This document shows positions 1 to 7,766 of a DNA stretch of 61,767 nt, one piece after another. The notes under the pieces are model-generated. The model made no database searches. It saw only the letters and a program-made list of their open reading frames with translations, and was not told the DNA's origin. The position numbers and the translations under genes are program-made. The DNA comes from Candidatus Yaniella excrementigallinarum. Lineage in GTDB: Bacteria; Actinomycetota; Actinomycetes; Actinomycetales; Micrococcaceae. The DNA lies in assembly GCA_019113675.1 (NCBI GenBank), contig DXHA01000025.1, positions 1 to 61,767 on the forward strand. Reading direction: 5' to 3'. Numbering within the stretch: the stretch's first letter is position 1; each line of letters begins with the position of its first letter.

Positions 1-20
1 AGGATCAAACTCTCCATACA
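1..20 (-). rRNA. rrs: 16S rRNA, 5' end only (partial)
   Basis: The first bases, read on the minus strand, are AGAGTTTGATCCT, the universally conserved start of bacterial 16S rRNA (the 27F primer site, E. coli nucleotide 8 onward). The gene runs leftward out of the window, so only about its first 20 bases are present. The exact mature 5' end (near position 20) is estimated by analogy with E. coli numbering. Confidence 0.9.
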
Positions 21-620
21 AAAACTATATGAAACAAGTTCAACCAAACAGACCAGACCGGAAAAAAGCCTAGCCCCTGGCACCACCACAACCATCACAC
101 GGAGGCATGACAGCCATGGCAACCATTCAAAAAATAAATGGCATCAAACAAACTTGGCACACTATTGAGTTCTCAAACAACCACCCACCCAACAACAACC
201 CCACCAAACCAGCAGGACCACCATCAGGCAGTAAAAAACCAACGGCTCACAACACTAAACCATCATGAACCAGGAAAGCAAATCAGTCATCACAGACCAA
301 CACGCACCACTCAACACCACAAAATGCATCAAGCAGCACCAACCAAGCCTACCAACAAGCAAACTCGAAAGTCAAATCCGCAAACCGTGACCCCAACCAC
401 ACACCAGCAACCAAGCACAAGACACCAAACGCCCCACACTCACAACCAGCACGCAGCCAGAACCAACCAACAGATCAGCTATCCCAACAACACGAAGTCC
501 AGCAACTGAACCGGATCAACAGCCTACACACAGCAGACCACAAAAGTCAACCCAACCCAGAACCAGGAACCGTATACAAAAATTTTCAAAATCAACAACC
601 ATGTCTCAACGCCCCCGTCA
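21..620 (-). promoter_or_regulatory. G/U-rich pre-16S rRNA leader and rRNA promoter region
   Basis: Upstream of the 16S gene lies about 600 bp in which the plus strand is almost all A and C, so the leader transcript (minus strand) is very rich in G and U. No convincing gene is present; the open frame at 138-509 codes only for low-complexity Thr/His/Asn/Pro. Candidate minus-strand -10 elements are TATACG at 571-576, with TTGTTG about 16 bp upstream, and TATAGT at 648-653. Promoter positions are weak guesses. The rest of 620-805 shows no gene. Confidence 0.6.
158..179 (-). promoter_or_regulatory. boxA-type antitermination motif of the rRNA leader
   Basis: Read on the minus strand this is TGTTTGAGAACTCAATAGTG followed by TG. 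This block is strongly conserved in actinobacterial pre-16S leaders, including mycobacteria, where it is assigned to the Nus-dependent boxA antitermination/processing region. It lies about 140 nt upstream of the 16S 5' end, as expected. Recognition is from remembered leader sequences; the function is established knowledge rather than visible here. Confidence 0.7.
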
Positions 621-805
621 CCGGAACGCCCTGAGCACGAGAAATAACTATACACACCAAACCGTCGAACGCAAAACCCGTCCAAGGCTTTTCGTGAGGT
701 TACTTTATTATGCTGGAAAGGCGACTCTATGTCGTTTTACATACGTATACTGCCTCTGATCGGGCATAATGTGATTGACGTCTCTTGGTACGATTTTGTT
801 AGTTA

Positions 806-848
806 AACCAAAAAAGCAGGTGAATAGCATAGGTACTCACCCGCCTTT
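806..848 (-). terminator. Intrinsic terminator of the ABC transporter operon
   Basis: On the minus strand, arm 848-837 pairs over 12 positions, with two G-U pairs, with arm 823-812 around a 13-nt loop. A T-rich run (CTTTTTTGG) overlaps the end of the hairpin. It starts about 10 bp after the stop codon of the ATPase gene, so it closes that operon before the rRNA region. Confidence 0.75.
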
Positions 849-857
849 AAGTTTGCT

Positions 858-1649
858 CTACTGCAATAACGTGCGATCCGAAATGTCAGCATCCTTGATC
901 TTGGCAAACCGATCAAGCAGATCATCAACAGTCATAGAGGTTTTTTCCGCACCCGATACGTCCAGGATGATTTCGCCTTCGTGCATCATGATTAATCTGT
1001 TACCCACTTCTAGGGCTTGGCCCATATTGTGCGTCACCATCAACGTTGTCAGCTTTTGTTCTGCCACAACTTTTTTCGTGAGACCTGTGACGAGCCGAGC
1101 ACGTTCCGGATCTAAAGCGGCGGTATGCTCATCAAGCAAAAGTATTTTTGGCCGAGAAAATGTAGCCATTAATAACGATAATGCCTGGCGCTGTCCACCA
1201 GAGAGCAGCCCGACCTTGGCACTGAGTCGCTTTTCAAGGCCAAGCTCTAAGACTTCAAGTTCCTCGCCAAACCTAATGCGCTTTGCTTTGGTTATTCCGC
1301 TAGCCAGTCCTCTGTGCATGCCTCGACGTTCGGCCAAGGCCATGTTCTGCTCAATTGTCAGTTCAGGAGCAGTCCCAGCCATCGGATCTTGAAATACCCG
1401 GCCGACATATTTCGCCCGCCTAAAATCTTTCATGCGGGTTACGTTTTGTCCCGCAATCTCAACTGTTCCGGTATCCGGGGAAATTTTTCCAGCGATGGTG
1501 TTCAGGACTGTAGATTTTCCGGCACCGTTCGATCCAATAACGGTCACGAAATCGCCGTCAAGCAGTTCCAACTGAATATTGGATAACGCAATACGCTCGT
1601 TAATAGAATTTGGGAAAAATGTTTTGTTAACGTTTCTAAGCTTTAGCAT
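858..1649 (-). CDS. ABC transporter ATP-binding protein (TrpZ-like, COG1101)
   Basis: Cytoplasmic ATPase that powers the importer formed with the two genes upstream. In the 263 residues one sees Walker A (GSNGAGKST, about 39-47), a Q-loop glutamine (VFQDP, about 88), the ABC signature LSGGQRQ (about 150-156), Walker B with its catalytic Glu (LLLDE, about 171-175) and an H-loop His (VTHNMG). Its start overlaps the permease gene by 14 bp, which implies translational coupling. The family is usually found with ABC_sub_bind lipoproteins; streptococcal relatives import aromatic amino acids. The substrate here is unknown. Confidence 0.9.
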   Translation of the reverse strand: MLKLRNVNKTFFPNSINERIALSNIQLELLDGDFVTVIGSNGAGKSTVLNTIAGKISPDTGTVEIAGQNVTRMKDFRRAKYVGRVFQDPMAGTAPELTIEQNMALAERRGMHRGLASGITKAKRIRFGEELEVLELGLEKRLSAKVGLLSGGQRQALSLLMATFSRPKILLLDEHTAALDPERARLVTGLTKKVVAEQKLTTLMVTHNMGQALEVGNRLIMMHEGEIILDVSGAEKTSMTVDDLLDRFAKIKDADISDRTLLQ

Positions 1650-2616
1650 CGGTTGTCTCCTGGTATGCAGCGTCGCTCACAGGACTCGGGCCGGCTTTAT
1701 TTGGTTTCTTACGTATGCGCCACTGGGGTATAAGTAACGCTACAACCACAATAACTGCAGAAATAAGCCGCATGTCGTTGGGGTTGAAACCTACACCCAA
1801 TGCACCTTGTACGGCGGCACGGTAGATAATGGAACCAAAGATCACTGCAGTCGTAGCCATCAGGACCTCACGATTGCGTGTACCAAAAAGTAACCGACCG
1901 ATGAGGGTATCGGCGAATCGGTGGACGAAACGATTATTAAACAACGCTTGGCCCACAATGACGGACGCCAGCCCCACCAGAATTAAACCGATGCCCATGG
2001 AAATATCGGAAGATCCCTGTTTTTGGGCAACGAAGGCCCCTGCCAGCCCCACCAAACCATTTGATACGGCTAGGCCAACAATTTTCATTGCATCGGTGGA
2101 CACTCCAAAGGAACGAACCATTTCCTCGTTGTCACCAGTGGCTTGCAACCCCAGGCCCATATCGGTACCAAGGAACCAATCCAGCAGAATTTTTACAATC
2201 AACACGATAATAGCCAGCACCAGGATTAACATCCAGCCAGTAATACCGGTACTACTAAACCAGGTGTAGATCGTATCCGTGCCAAGTAATGGGACGTTTG
2301 CCCTATTGCCCATAATGCGCAGGTTAATGGAATACAGCGCAAGCATAGTCAAAATACCTGCCAGCAGCGGATTGATTCCACCTTTTGCATGCAGAAGACC
2401 GGTAACAACACCAGCAAGCGCGCCCGTAACGAACGCTGCACCCAGCGCCAACAGCGGGTTAACATCATGATTTGCGATCAAGATGGCTGCGGTAGCTGCA
2501 CCAGTTGTAAATGACTGATCGACCGTTAGGTCAGGAAAGTTGAGTATGCGGAAGGTCAAATATACACCTAGAGCCATTATGGCGTATATCAGACCGAGCT
2601 CTAATGTCACGGTCAT
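1636..2616 (-). CDS. ABC transporter permease (BPD_transp_2 / COG4120 family)
   Basis: Integral membrane permease of about 326 residues with eight or more hydrophobic segments. The opening LELGLIYAIMALGVYLTFRI is typical of the COG4120 permeases that pair with ABC_sub_bind lipoproteins. A GTG codon at 2631 would add five residues, but it sits directly against the only Shine-Dalgarno-like bases (AAAGG). The ATG at 2616 has AGGTG about 12 nt upstream and matches the family start better; the choice is not certain. The gene lies downstream of the lipoprotein gene, separated by 100 bp that contain a hairpin, and overlaps the ATPase gene. Confidence 0.85.
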   Translation of the reverse strand: MTVTLELGLIYAIMALGVYLTFRILNFPDLTVDQSFTTGAATAAILIANHDVNPLLALGAAFVTGALAGVVTGLLHAKGGINPLLAGILTMLALYSINLRIMGNRANVPLLGTDTIYTWFSSTGITGWMLILVLAIIVLIVKILLDWFLGTDMGLGLQATGDNEEMVRSFGVSTDAMKIVGLAVSNGLVGLAGAFVAQKQGSSDISMGIGLILVGLASVIVGQALFNNRFVHRFADTLIGRLLFGTRNREVLMATTAVIFGSIIYRAAVQGALGVGFNPNDMRLISAVIVVVALLIPQWRIRKKPNKAGPSPVSDAAYQETTDAKA

Positions 2617-2649
2617 AGCGGACGAGTTCACCTTTCATCGGGTGTGAGA

Positions 2650-2686
2650 AACGGGCCTGGGCGAAGTGTCTTAACCCAGACCCGTT
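2650..2686 (-). promoter_or_regulatory. Intergenic stem-loop between binding-protein and permease genes
   Basis: AACGGG-C-CTGGG (2650-2661) pairs with CCCAG-A-CCCGTT (2675-2686), an 11-bp stem with one mismatch and a 13-nt loop. On the minus strand no long U-run follows, so it is more likely a partial terminator or an mRNA-stabilising hairpin. Such hairpins often keep binding-protein mRNA more abundant than permease mRNA in importer operons. The functional reading is inference. Confidence 0.55.
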
Positions 2687-2718
2687 CTTAGTGTTGCAAG
2701 TTCTCGAACTCACTCGCG

Positions 2719-3750
2719 TTATTCGTCGGCTTCTTCGGAGTCCGTGTCGTCATCGGCGGCATCGTCTTCATCAACGATGGTGGCCTCGTCAGTGAGCTCC
2801 TCTGGAATTTCAACGCCCATCTTTTCTGCGGCATCTAAGTTAAACGTATATTCCATAGCTGACTCATCGGCCAAGGCTGGAGGAGTATCTTCTAGATCAG
2901 CTTCTCCGGTCATAATTTCCAGTGCCATTTCGCCAGCTTGACGGCCATGTTCATAGTAATTCAGGCCATAGGTGCCAACGGTGCCCCTTTCTACCGAATC
3001 TGATTCGGCAGCAAATACTGGTATTTGGTTATCAATGCCGTAGGAGATCACGGTTTCCAAACCTGACACCACCGTATTATCTGTGGGCACGTAAATAGCA
3101 TCTACGTTAGAGAAGGATTCAACGCCTTGAGCCACCTCAGAGGTATTGGTAACAGCGACCTCTTCGATTTCTACGTCCAGTGACTCGGCGGCTTCCTTCG
3201 CGGCATCAACTTGTACCACAGAGTTAGATTCAGCCGAAGAATACGGAATACCAATGACCTCGACGTCGTCGACCACGTCCAAGATGAGTTCTAATTGGTC
3301 ATCCACCGGGTTCATGTCTGAAACCCCAGTGATGTTATCGCCAGCGGTATCCCAATCCGGCACCAGACCGGCATCAACGGGATCAGTTACCGAAGAAAAT
3401 ACTATCGAAGTATCCTCAACGGTTGTCGCCGCCGCGATCGCAATCGGGGTTGCTATCGGCAACACAATATCGAGGTCGCCGGAATAGCCTCCCACAATAT
3501 TGTTCATGGTGGCTTGATCTGCCTGAGCATTTTGTTCGTCTACTTCGACGTCCACATCAGCTTCGTCGAAAACATCCTTGATGCCTTGGGCGTTCGCATC
3601 CAGTGACGGGTGTGAAACATACTGAGCAATGGCGGCCTTATAGGCCTCCCCGTCACCTTGTGCCTCGCCGCCATTACCTCCGCATGCAGTTAGCAGCAGC
3701 CCCATAGCTGCAGTCGTCGCAGCCGTTTTCAGCAGGGTATTCCTTTTCAT
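2719..3750 (-). CDS. ABC transporter substrate-binding lipoprotein (ABC_sub_bind family)
   Basis: Extracytoplasmic solute-binding protein of the importer, about 343 residues. The start MKRNTLLKTA at 3750 follows GGAGA at a suitable distance; an in-frame ATG lies just before it and a longer frame runs to 3801. A signal peptide ends in the lipobox LLTAC, so the mature protein is a lipid-anchored Cys protein. The body has the two-lobed PF04392 pattern (VSHPSLDANAQGIKD, SVTDPVDAGLV, PTDNTVVSGLE). The mature chain is very acidic, ending in a run of Asp/Glu, which fits a halotolerant host. Related proteins bind tryptophan or tyrosine in streptococci; the ligand is not identifiable here. Confidence 0.88.
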   Translation of the reverse strand: MKRNTLLKTAATTAAMGLLLTACGGNGGEAQGDGEAYKAAIAQYVSHPSLDANAQGIKDVFDEADVDVEVDEQNAQADQATMNNIVGGYSGDLDIVLPIATPIAIAAATTVEDTSIVFSSVTDPVDAGLVPDWDTAGDNITGVSDMNPVDDQLELILDVVDDVEVIGIPYSSAESNSVVQVDAAKEAAESLDVEIEEVAVTNTSEVAQGVESFSNVDAIYVPTDNTVVSGLETVISYGIDNQIPVFAAESDSVERGTVGTYGLNYYEHGRQAGEMALEIMTGEADLEDTPPALADESAMEYTFNLDAAEKMGVEIPEELTDEATIVDEDDAADDDTDSEEADE

Positions 3751-3809
3751 CATTTCTCCAACTTTATCTAGTGTGAGCGAGGACTGTGGCCTACATAACA
3801 TTAACTAGC

Positions 3810-4742
3810 TTAGTCGATCATATGCCGAAGCTTCGATATTTCGTAGAGGGTGATGCCTGCAGCCAGTGACGCATTGAGTGATTCCAGGTCAGAGGAGATC
3901 GGAATCGAAACGAGCTGGTCGACGGTTTCGCTCACCAACCTTGAGATTCCAGTACCTTCAGCTCCTACCACCACACACAGTGGTTCAGTGGCCAACGGAA
4001 GACCCGGTAAGGACTGTTCGCCATCGCCGTCCAACCCAATACTGAAATAACCGGCTTTTTTATATTCAGTGAGGGCAGCATTGAGGTTGGGCACTTGACC
4101 AACAGGAACACGGGCGGCGGCTCCGGCTGAGGTCTTCCATACGGTGGAGTTCACCCCGACGGCGCGACGTGCTGGGATAATTACCGCGTCTGCAGAAAAT
4201 GCTGATGCCGAACGCAGGATGGCGCCAAGATTATGCGGGTCCGTAATAGAGTCCAGCGCGACTACCAATGGTGGGGTTTTACGGTAACCGCTGTTCCAGT
4301 CACTCATCAATCCGGTAACTAGATCTATCCCGTTTTCGTATTCATATGGCGGCACCTGTAGTGCAATGCCTTGATGACGAGCGTTATCGGTAAGTCGAGC
4401 CAATTGCGGTTCAGTTGCTTCAAGCACTGGAATGCCGCGCTCAGCAGCAATGCGAACAGATGCACGAATCCGGTCGTCCATTTCCACACCGGCAGAGACA
4501 TACAACGTGGTCGCAGGGACCTTGGCCTCCAGTGCTTCAACCACCGGGTTACGGCCCGCTACAGCATCGGTATTGGTACGTGTTGATTTTTTCTGTTTGG
4601 CCGGTGGCCGATAATTTTTATGCCAAGTGCGATCCGCGGCTTTAGGGGTCGGGCCTTTGCCTGCCAACTTTCTACGTCCCTTTCCACCGGAACCTTTAGT
4701 TGGGCCTTTCTTACGTGAAGAACCACCACGACGAGAGCTCAT
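3810..4742 (-). CDS. rlmB: 23S rRNA (guanosine-2251-2'-O)-methyltransferase RlmB (TrmH/SpoU family)
   Basis: SPOUT-class enzyme that methylates the ribose of G2251 in 23S rRNA using S-adenosylmethionine. The 310 residues comprise a basic, disordered N-terminal tail (about 1-60), an L30e-like substrate-binding domain (about 62-140, beginning AGRNPVVEAL) and the knotted catalytic domain with motifs NLGAILRSASAF, VVVGAEGTGIS and LESLNASLAAGI. A Shine-Dalgarno AAAGGA precedes the ATG. It follows cysS by 28 bp, the usual cysS-rlmB pairing of actinobacteria, so the two are probably co-transcribed. A related TrmH paralogue cannot be fully excluded. Confidence 0.92.
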   Translation of the reverse strand: MSSRRGGSSRKKGPTKGSGGKGRRKLAGKGPTPKAADRTWHKNYRPPAKQKKSTRTNTDAVAGRNPVVEALEAKVPATTLYVSAGVEMDDRIRASVRIAAERGIPVLEATEPQLARLTDNARHQGIALQVPPYEYENGIDLVTGLMSDWNSGYRKTPPLVVALDSITDPHNLGAILRSASAFSADAVIIPARRAVGVNSTVWKTSAGAAARVPVGQVPNLNAALTEYKKAGYFSIGLDGDGEQSLPGLPLATEPLCVVVGAEGTGISRLVSETVDQLVSIPISSDLESLNASLAAGITLYEISKLRHMID

Positions 4743-4770
4743 ATACTCGTCCTTTCTATCATGAAAAGCT

Positions 4771-6219
4771 TCAGTTTTGGTCGCTTACCGACCACGTAAC
4801 ACCATCGGGGGTGTCTTTGACAACGATGCCGGCTTCAGCCAGTTGATCGCGGATGGCATCTGCCGTTGCCCAATCTTTAGCAGCCCGGGCATCGGCTCGG
4901 GCAGCAATTTGAGCAGCAACCAGCGCCTCTAGCGCGCGATGGCTTGCCGATGTCGTTTCCTGGTGACCCTCCGGTGCTGAATTCAACCCCAGCACGTCGA
5001 CCATGGTATTGACTTGCCGCAAATACGACTCCACAGATTCGACATCGTGGGCATCCAGTGCTGCATTACCAGCCCGGACCGTCGCGTGCAGCACAGCCAA
5101 TGCTTCTGGCACGTTGAGGTCATCTTCCATAGCCGAGGCAAATGCCGCTGGAACCGTATCGGTACCAATCGTATTGTCGAATAGTTTGGTGGCACGGGCT
5201 TGGAATGCTTCGATACGCTCTAGAGCCGCTTGCGCTTCCTCCAATGCCGAGGGGTGGTAGTCCAGTTGAGATCGATAATGCGCTTGACCAAGGAAGTATC
5301 GGACGGCAGCTGGGCGGGCCATGGCCAACATTTGCTCGGGCGAAACCGTATTCCCCACGGATTTGGACATTTTTTCGCCTTCGGCCGTGACCAAGCCGTT
5401 GTGCATCCAAAAGTTTGCAAAATGATCACCTGCGGCGGTGGACTGCGCTAACTCGTTCTCGTGGTGTGGGAATCTCAAGTCGAGCCCTCCACCGTGAATG
5501 TCAAAGTGCGAGCCCAAATATTTGGTTGCCATTGCCGAGCACTCAATATGCCAGCCAGGCCGGCCCGGCCCCCACGGGGATTCCCAGGCAGCCCCAGCCG
5601 GGTCCGTCTCAAGTTTAGATTTCCATAGCGCAAAATCACGCGGGTCTTTTTTACCACGAACCGGTGCATCCCCGGCGTCTTGCATCATCTCGATGGACTG
5701 ATGGGTCAGCGCACCATAGTTCGGCCAGGAGGTCACATCGAAATAGACATCAGCAGAACCGTCCAGGGCTTGATATGCGTGACCAGCATCAATGAGCCGC
5801 TGAATTAGTGTGATCATTTCCGGAATATGACCGGTTGCCCGTGGTTCATAAGTGGGACGACGCACACCAAGTGCCGTGTATGCTGCAGCAAAGGCATTTT
5901 CAAAGCGATAGGCCAATGCCCACCATGACTCCCGGGCCGGATAATCATTAGTGGCAACAAAGTCTGCCTCAAAAGAATCATCTGATCTCGACAAAATTTT
6001 GTCATCAATGTCAGTCACGTTTCGTACCAGGGTGACCTTATTGCCGGCGTATTCCAGCCAACGGACCAAGATGTCAAACACTACGGCAGAACGGATATGG
6101 CCGACGTGCGGTCTCCCCTGCACCGTTGCGCCACAGTAATATACGGAGACTTCTCCGTCGTTGATTGGCTTAAAGTCCCGGATTGCACCGGTGGCAGTAT
6201 CATAAAATTGTTGTCCCAC
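4771..6219 (-). CDS. cysS: Cysteine-tRNA ligase
   Basis: Class I aminoacyl-tRNA synthetase that charges tRNA-Cys. The chosen GTG start gives 482 residues beginning MGQQFYDTATGAI, which matches the family start. Seen are the zinc Cys of YCGATVQ, the HIGH-type motif PHVGH, a WHIECSAM zinc/substrate block, HHENE, and KMSKS in the ATP-binding loop. The frame stays open upstream to 6390, with ATGs at 6273 and 6390, but that extension does not resemble CysS. TAAAAT lies 8 nt before the GTG with no Shine-Dalgarno, consistent with a leaderless mRNA. In many relatives ispD-ispF precede this gene; here they do not. Confidence 0.92.
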   Translation of the reverse strand: MGQQFYDTATGAIRDFKPINDGEVSVYYCGATVQGRPHVGHIRSAVVFDILVRWLEYAGNKVTLVRNVTDIDDKILSRSDDSFEADFVATNDYPARESWWALAYRFENAFAAAYTALGVRRPTYEPRATGHIPEMITLIQRLIDAGHAYQALDGSADVYFDVTSWPNYGALTHQSIEMMQDAGDAPVRGKKDPRDFALWKSKLETDPAGAAWESPWGPGRPGWHIECSAMATKYLGSHFDIHGGGLDLRFPHHENELAQSTAAGDHFANFWMHNGLVTAEGEKMSKSVGNTVSPEQMLAMARPAAVRYFLGQAHYRSQLDYHPSALEEAQAALERIEAFQARATKLFDNTIGTDTVPAAFASAMEDDLNVPEALAVLHATVRAGNAALDAHDVESVESYLRQVNTMVDVLGLNSAPEGHQETTSASHRALEALVAAQIAARADARAAKDWATADAIRDQLAEAGIVVKDTPDGVTWSVSDQN

Positions 6220-6227
6220 GTCATATG

Positions 6228-6233
6228 ATTTTA
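6228..6233 (-). promoter_or_regulatory. Candidate -10 box for leaderless cysS
   Basis: TAAAAT on the minus strand ends 8 nt before the GTG start of cysS, so transcription would begin at or next to the start codon. A matching -35 is weak (TTTGCA about 15 bp upstream). The remainder of 6240-6459 is the divergent promoter region shared with the lipoprotein gene; no other gene is seen in it. Confidence 0.35.
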
Positions 6234-6459
6234 GCTCAGTGGGGCGGTTGCAAAGGAACTTTTCGTATCGCATAGTAGTGTGTCGAAGCCTGTGGCAGCT
6301 GGCCTGGAGTCGGTCGCGAGATATGTTGTCGTAAAGTAGCCGGTGTTTGGTTAGATACGATAACCTCGTGACTAAAGTTTCTTGCATCATTGGTGCAGTG
6401 CGCCCGGTGCAGATACAACATCACCTCTAGCGCACCTTATTTTTACGAGGAGAACCATC

Positions 6460-7026
6460 GTGAAGGTCATCAACACTCGCCGGAAGGTCTTTGCCGGCTT
6501 GGCAGCGGCTGCCATTTTAGGCACAACCGGTTGCTCTGCAATCAACCCGCAGGCAACGACGTTCGAGTATGCCACCTCGGACGGGACATGGACGACCGTC
6601 GCAGCAGATGATTCAGCTCCGGAAACCTCCGACCGGGTCAAATTCCTCAACATTGGCGTGGTGACGGATTCCGCCGATGGGTCCGGACAATTATTTGGTG
6701 CCATCCATAACGCATCAGATAGCAGTCAAGAAGTAGGGCTGAAAATCAATGATGAAAGTTTCTCATTTTCCGTCGACGCCGACGACACATTAGATCTTGC
6801 GGATGAAGATGCCACGATGGAATCTGTTGGCACTGCCCCGGGTGAACTGGCCGATGGTGTTGCCTCGGCGTTTGGCAATGACAGTGACTTCTTTGTCTCG
6901 GTGTTACCTCCAACCTTGGACGAATACCAAGAACTTTTCCCAGGTGACGTCAACGAAGATGAACAAGTCGAACATCTTTACGACCAACAGGGCCAATACA
7001 AACGCGAACAGGTCGAACAGCAGTAG
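6460..7026 (+). CDS. Small conserved lipoprotein, unknown function
   Basis: A 188-residue exported protein. The GTG start at 6460 is preceded by GAGGAG at a good distance. The N-terminus has an Arg/Lys-rich n-region, a hydrophobic stretch and the lipobox GTTGC (about residues 21-25), so it should be lipid-anchored outside the membrane. The mature part is acidic, with beta-rich character (GVVTDSADGSGQLFGAIHN), and ends in a Gln/Glu-rich tail. Similar lipoproteins next to regX3 and cysS in Micrococcales have no assigned role; some database entries wrongly call them DNA modification methylases. It converges on regX3. Confidence 0.8.
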   Translation: MKVINTRRKVFAGLAAAAILGTTGCSAINPQATTFEYATSDGTWTTVAADDSAPETSDRVKFLNIGVVTDSADGSGQLFGAIHNASDSSQEVGLKINDESFSFSVDADDTLDLADEDATMESVGTAPGELADGVASAFGNDSDFFVSVLPPTLDEYQELFPGDVNEDEQVEHLYDQQGQYKREQVEQQ

Positions 7027-7044
7027 CTGCTAAAGTTTTCTTGC

Positions 7045-7080
7045 TGCGGGGTCGTCCATTTGGGCGGCCCCGCAATGTTT
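7045..7080. terminator. Bidirectional terminator between lipoprotein gene and regX3
   Basis: Arms 7045-7057 and 7062-7074 pair over 13 positions, with two or so G-U pairs, around a 4-nt loop. ATGTTTTAA follows on the plus strand and GCAAGAAAACTTT on the minus side. The position between two converging genes fits a shared terminator. Confidence 0.8.
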
Positions 7081-7085
7081 TAACC

Positions 7086-7766
7086 TTAGGCTTCGAATTT
7101 GTAGCCTAGTCCACGCACAGTCTTAAGATACCGGGGCGCTGATGGATCTGGCTCGATTTTGGAACGCAAACGTTTAATGTGTACGTCCAGGGTTTTTGTG
7201 TCGCCCACATAACCTGGCCCCCATACTCGATCGATGAGTTGACCGCGTGTCATCACGCGCCCGGCATTGCGCAGCAGCATTTCCAGCAGGTCAAATTCTT
7301 TCAGTGGCATGGTGATATCTGTGGCGTCGACGGTGACCACATGTCGTTCGACGTCCATTCGTACTGGGCCGGCGGCAACCGTATCTGGCAAGAGTTCTTC
7401 AGCATCAGCATTACGTCGCAACACTGCTCGAATTCGGGCGATGAGTTCTCGGGCAGAATATGGTTTAGTTACGTAATCGTCGGCGCCAAGTTCGAGTCCA
7501 ACAACTTTATCGACTTCGCTATCCTTGGCTGTGAGCATGATCACCGGAACCTGGGAATCTTGCCGGATCTGGCGAATTACATCGGTACCTGGTTGACCCG
7601 GTAACATCAAATCCAGTAGCACCAGATCGGCGCCGTTACGTTCGAATTCTTCGACAGCTTTGAGCCCATCGTCAACAACGGTAACCCCGTACCCTTCTCG
7701 TTGTAACAAATATGCCAGCGGATCAGAGATTGACGGTTCATCTTCAACGACAAGAATCCGAGTCAT
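7086..7766 (-). CDS. regX3: Response regulator RegX3 (OmpR family)
   Basis: DNA-binding response regulator, 226 residues. The receiver domain (about 1-120) has the acidic pair EDE near residue 8, the phospho-acceptor Asp in VLLDLMLPG (about 52), and the conserved Lys of VTKPYS (about 101). The winged-helix domain (about 135-226) contains PLKEFDLLEMLLRNAGRV and ends VRGLGYKF. It overlaps the sensor gene senX3 by 4 bp (ATGA). In actinobacteria SenX3-RegX3 senses phosphate limitation and controls pst, phoA and related genes; that role is assigned by homology. AAGGA precedes the start. Confidence 0.93.
   Translation of the reverse strand: MTRILVVEDEPSISDPLAYLLQREGYGVTVVDDGLKAVEEFERNGADLVLLDLMLPGQPGTDVIRQIRQDSQVPVIMLTAKDSEVDKVVGLELGADDYVTKPYSARELIARIRAVLRRNADAEELLPDTVAAGPVRMDVERHVVTVDATDITMPLKEFDLLEMLLRNAGRVMTRGQLIDRVWGPGYVGDTKTLDVHIKRLRSKIEPDPSAPRYLKTVRGLGYKFEA

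Noticed and set aside
138-509. 123-residue open frame rich in Thr, His, Gln and Asn
   Set aside because: It is on the A/C-rich strand of the rRNA leader; low-complexity coding arises from base skew, with no ribosome-binding site or homology.
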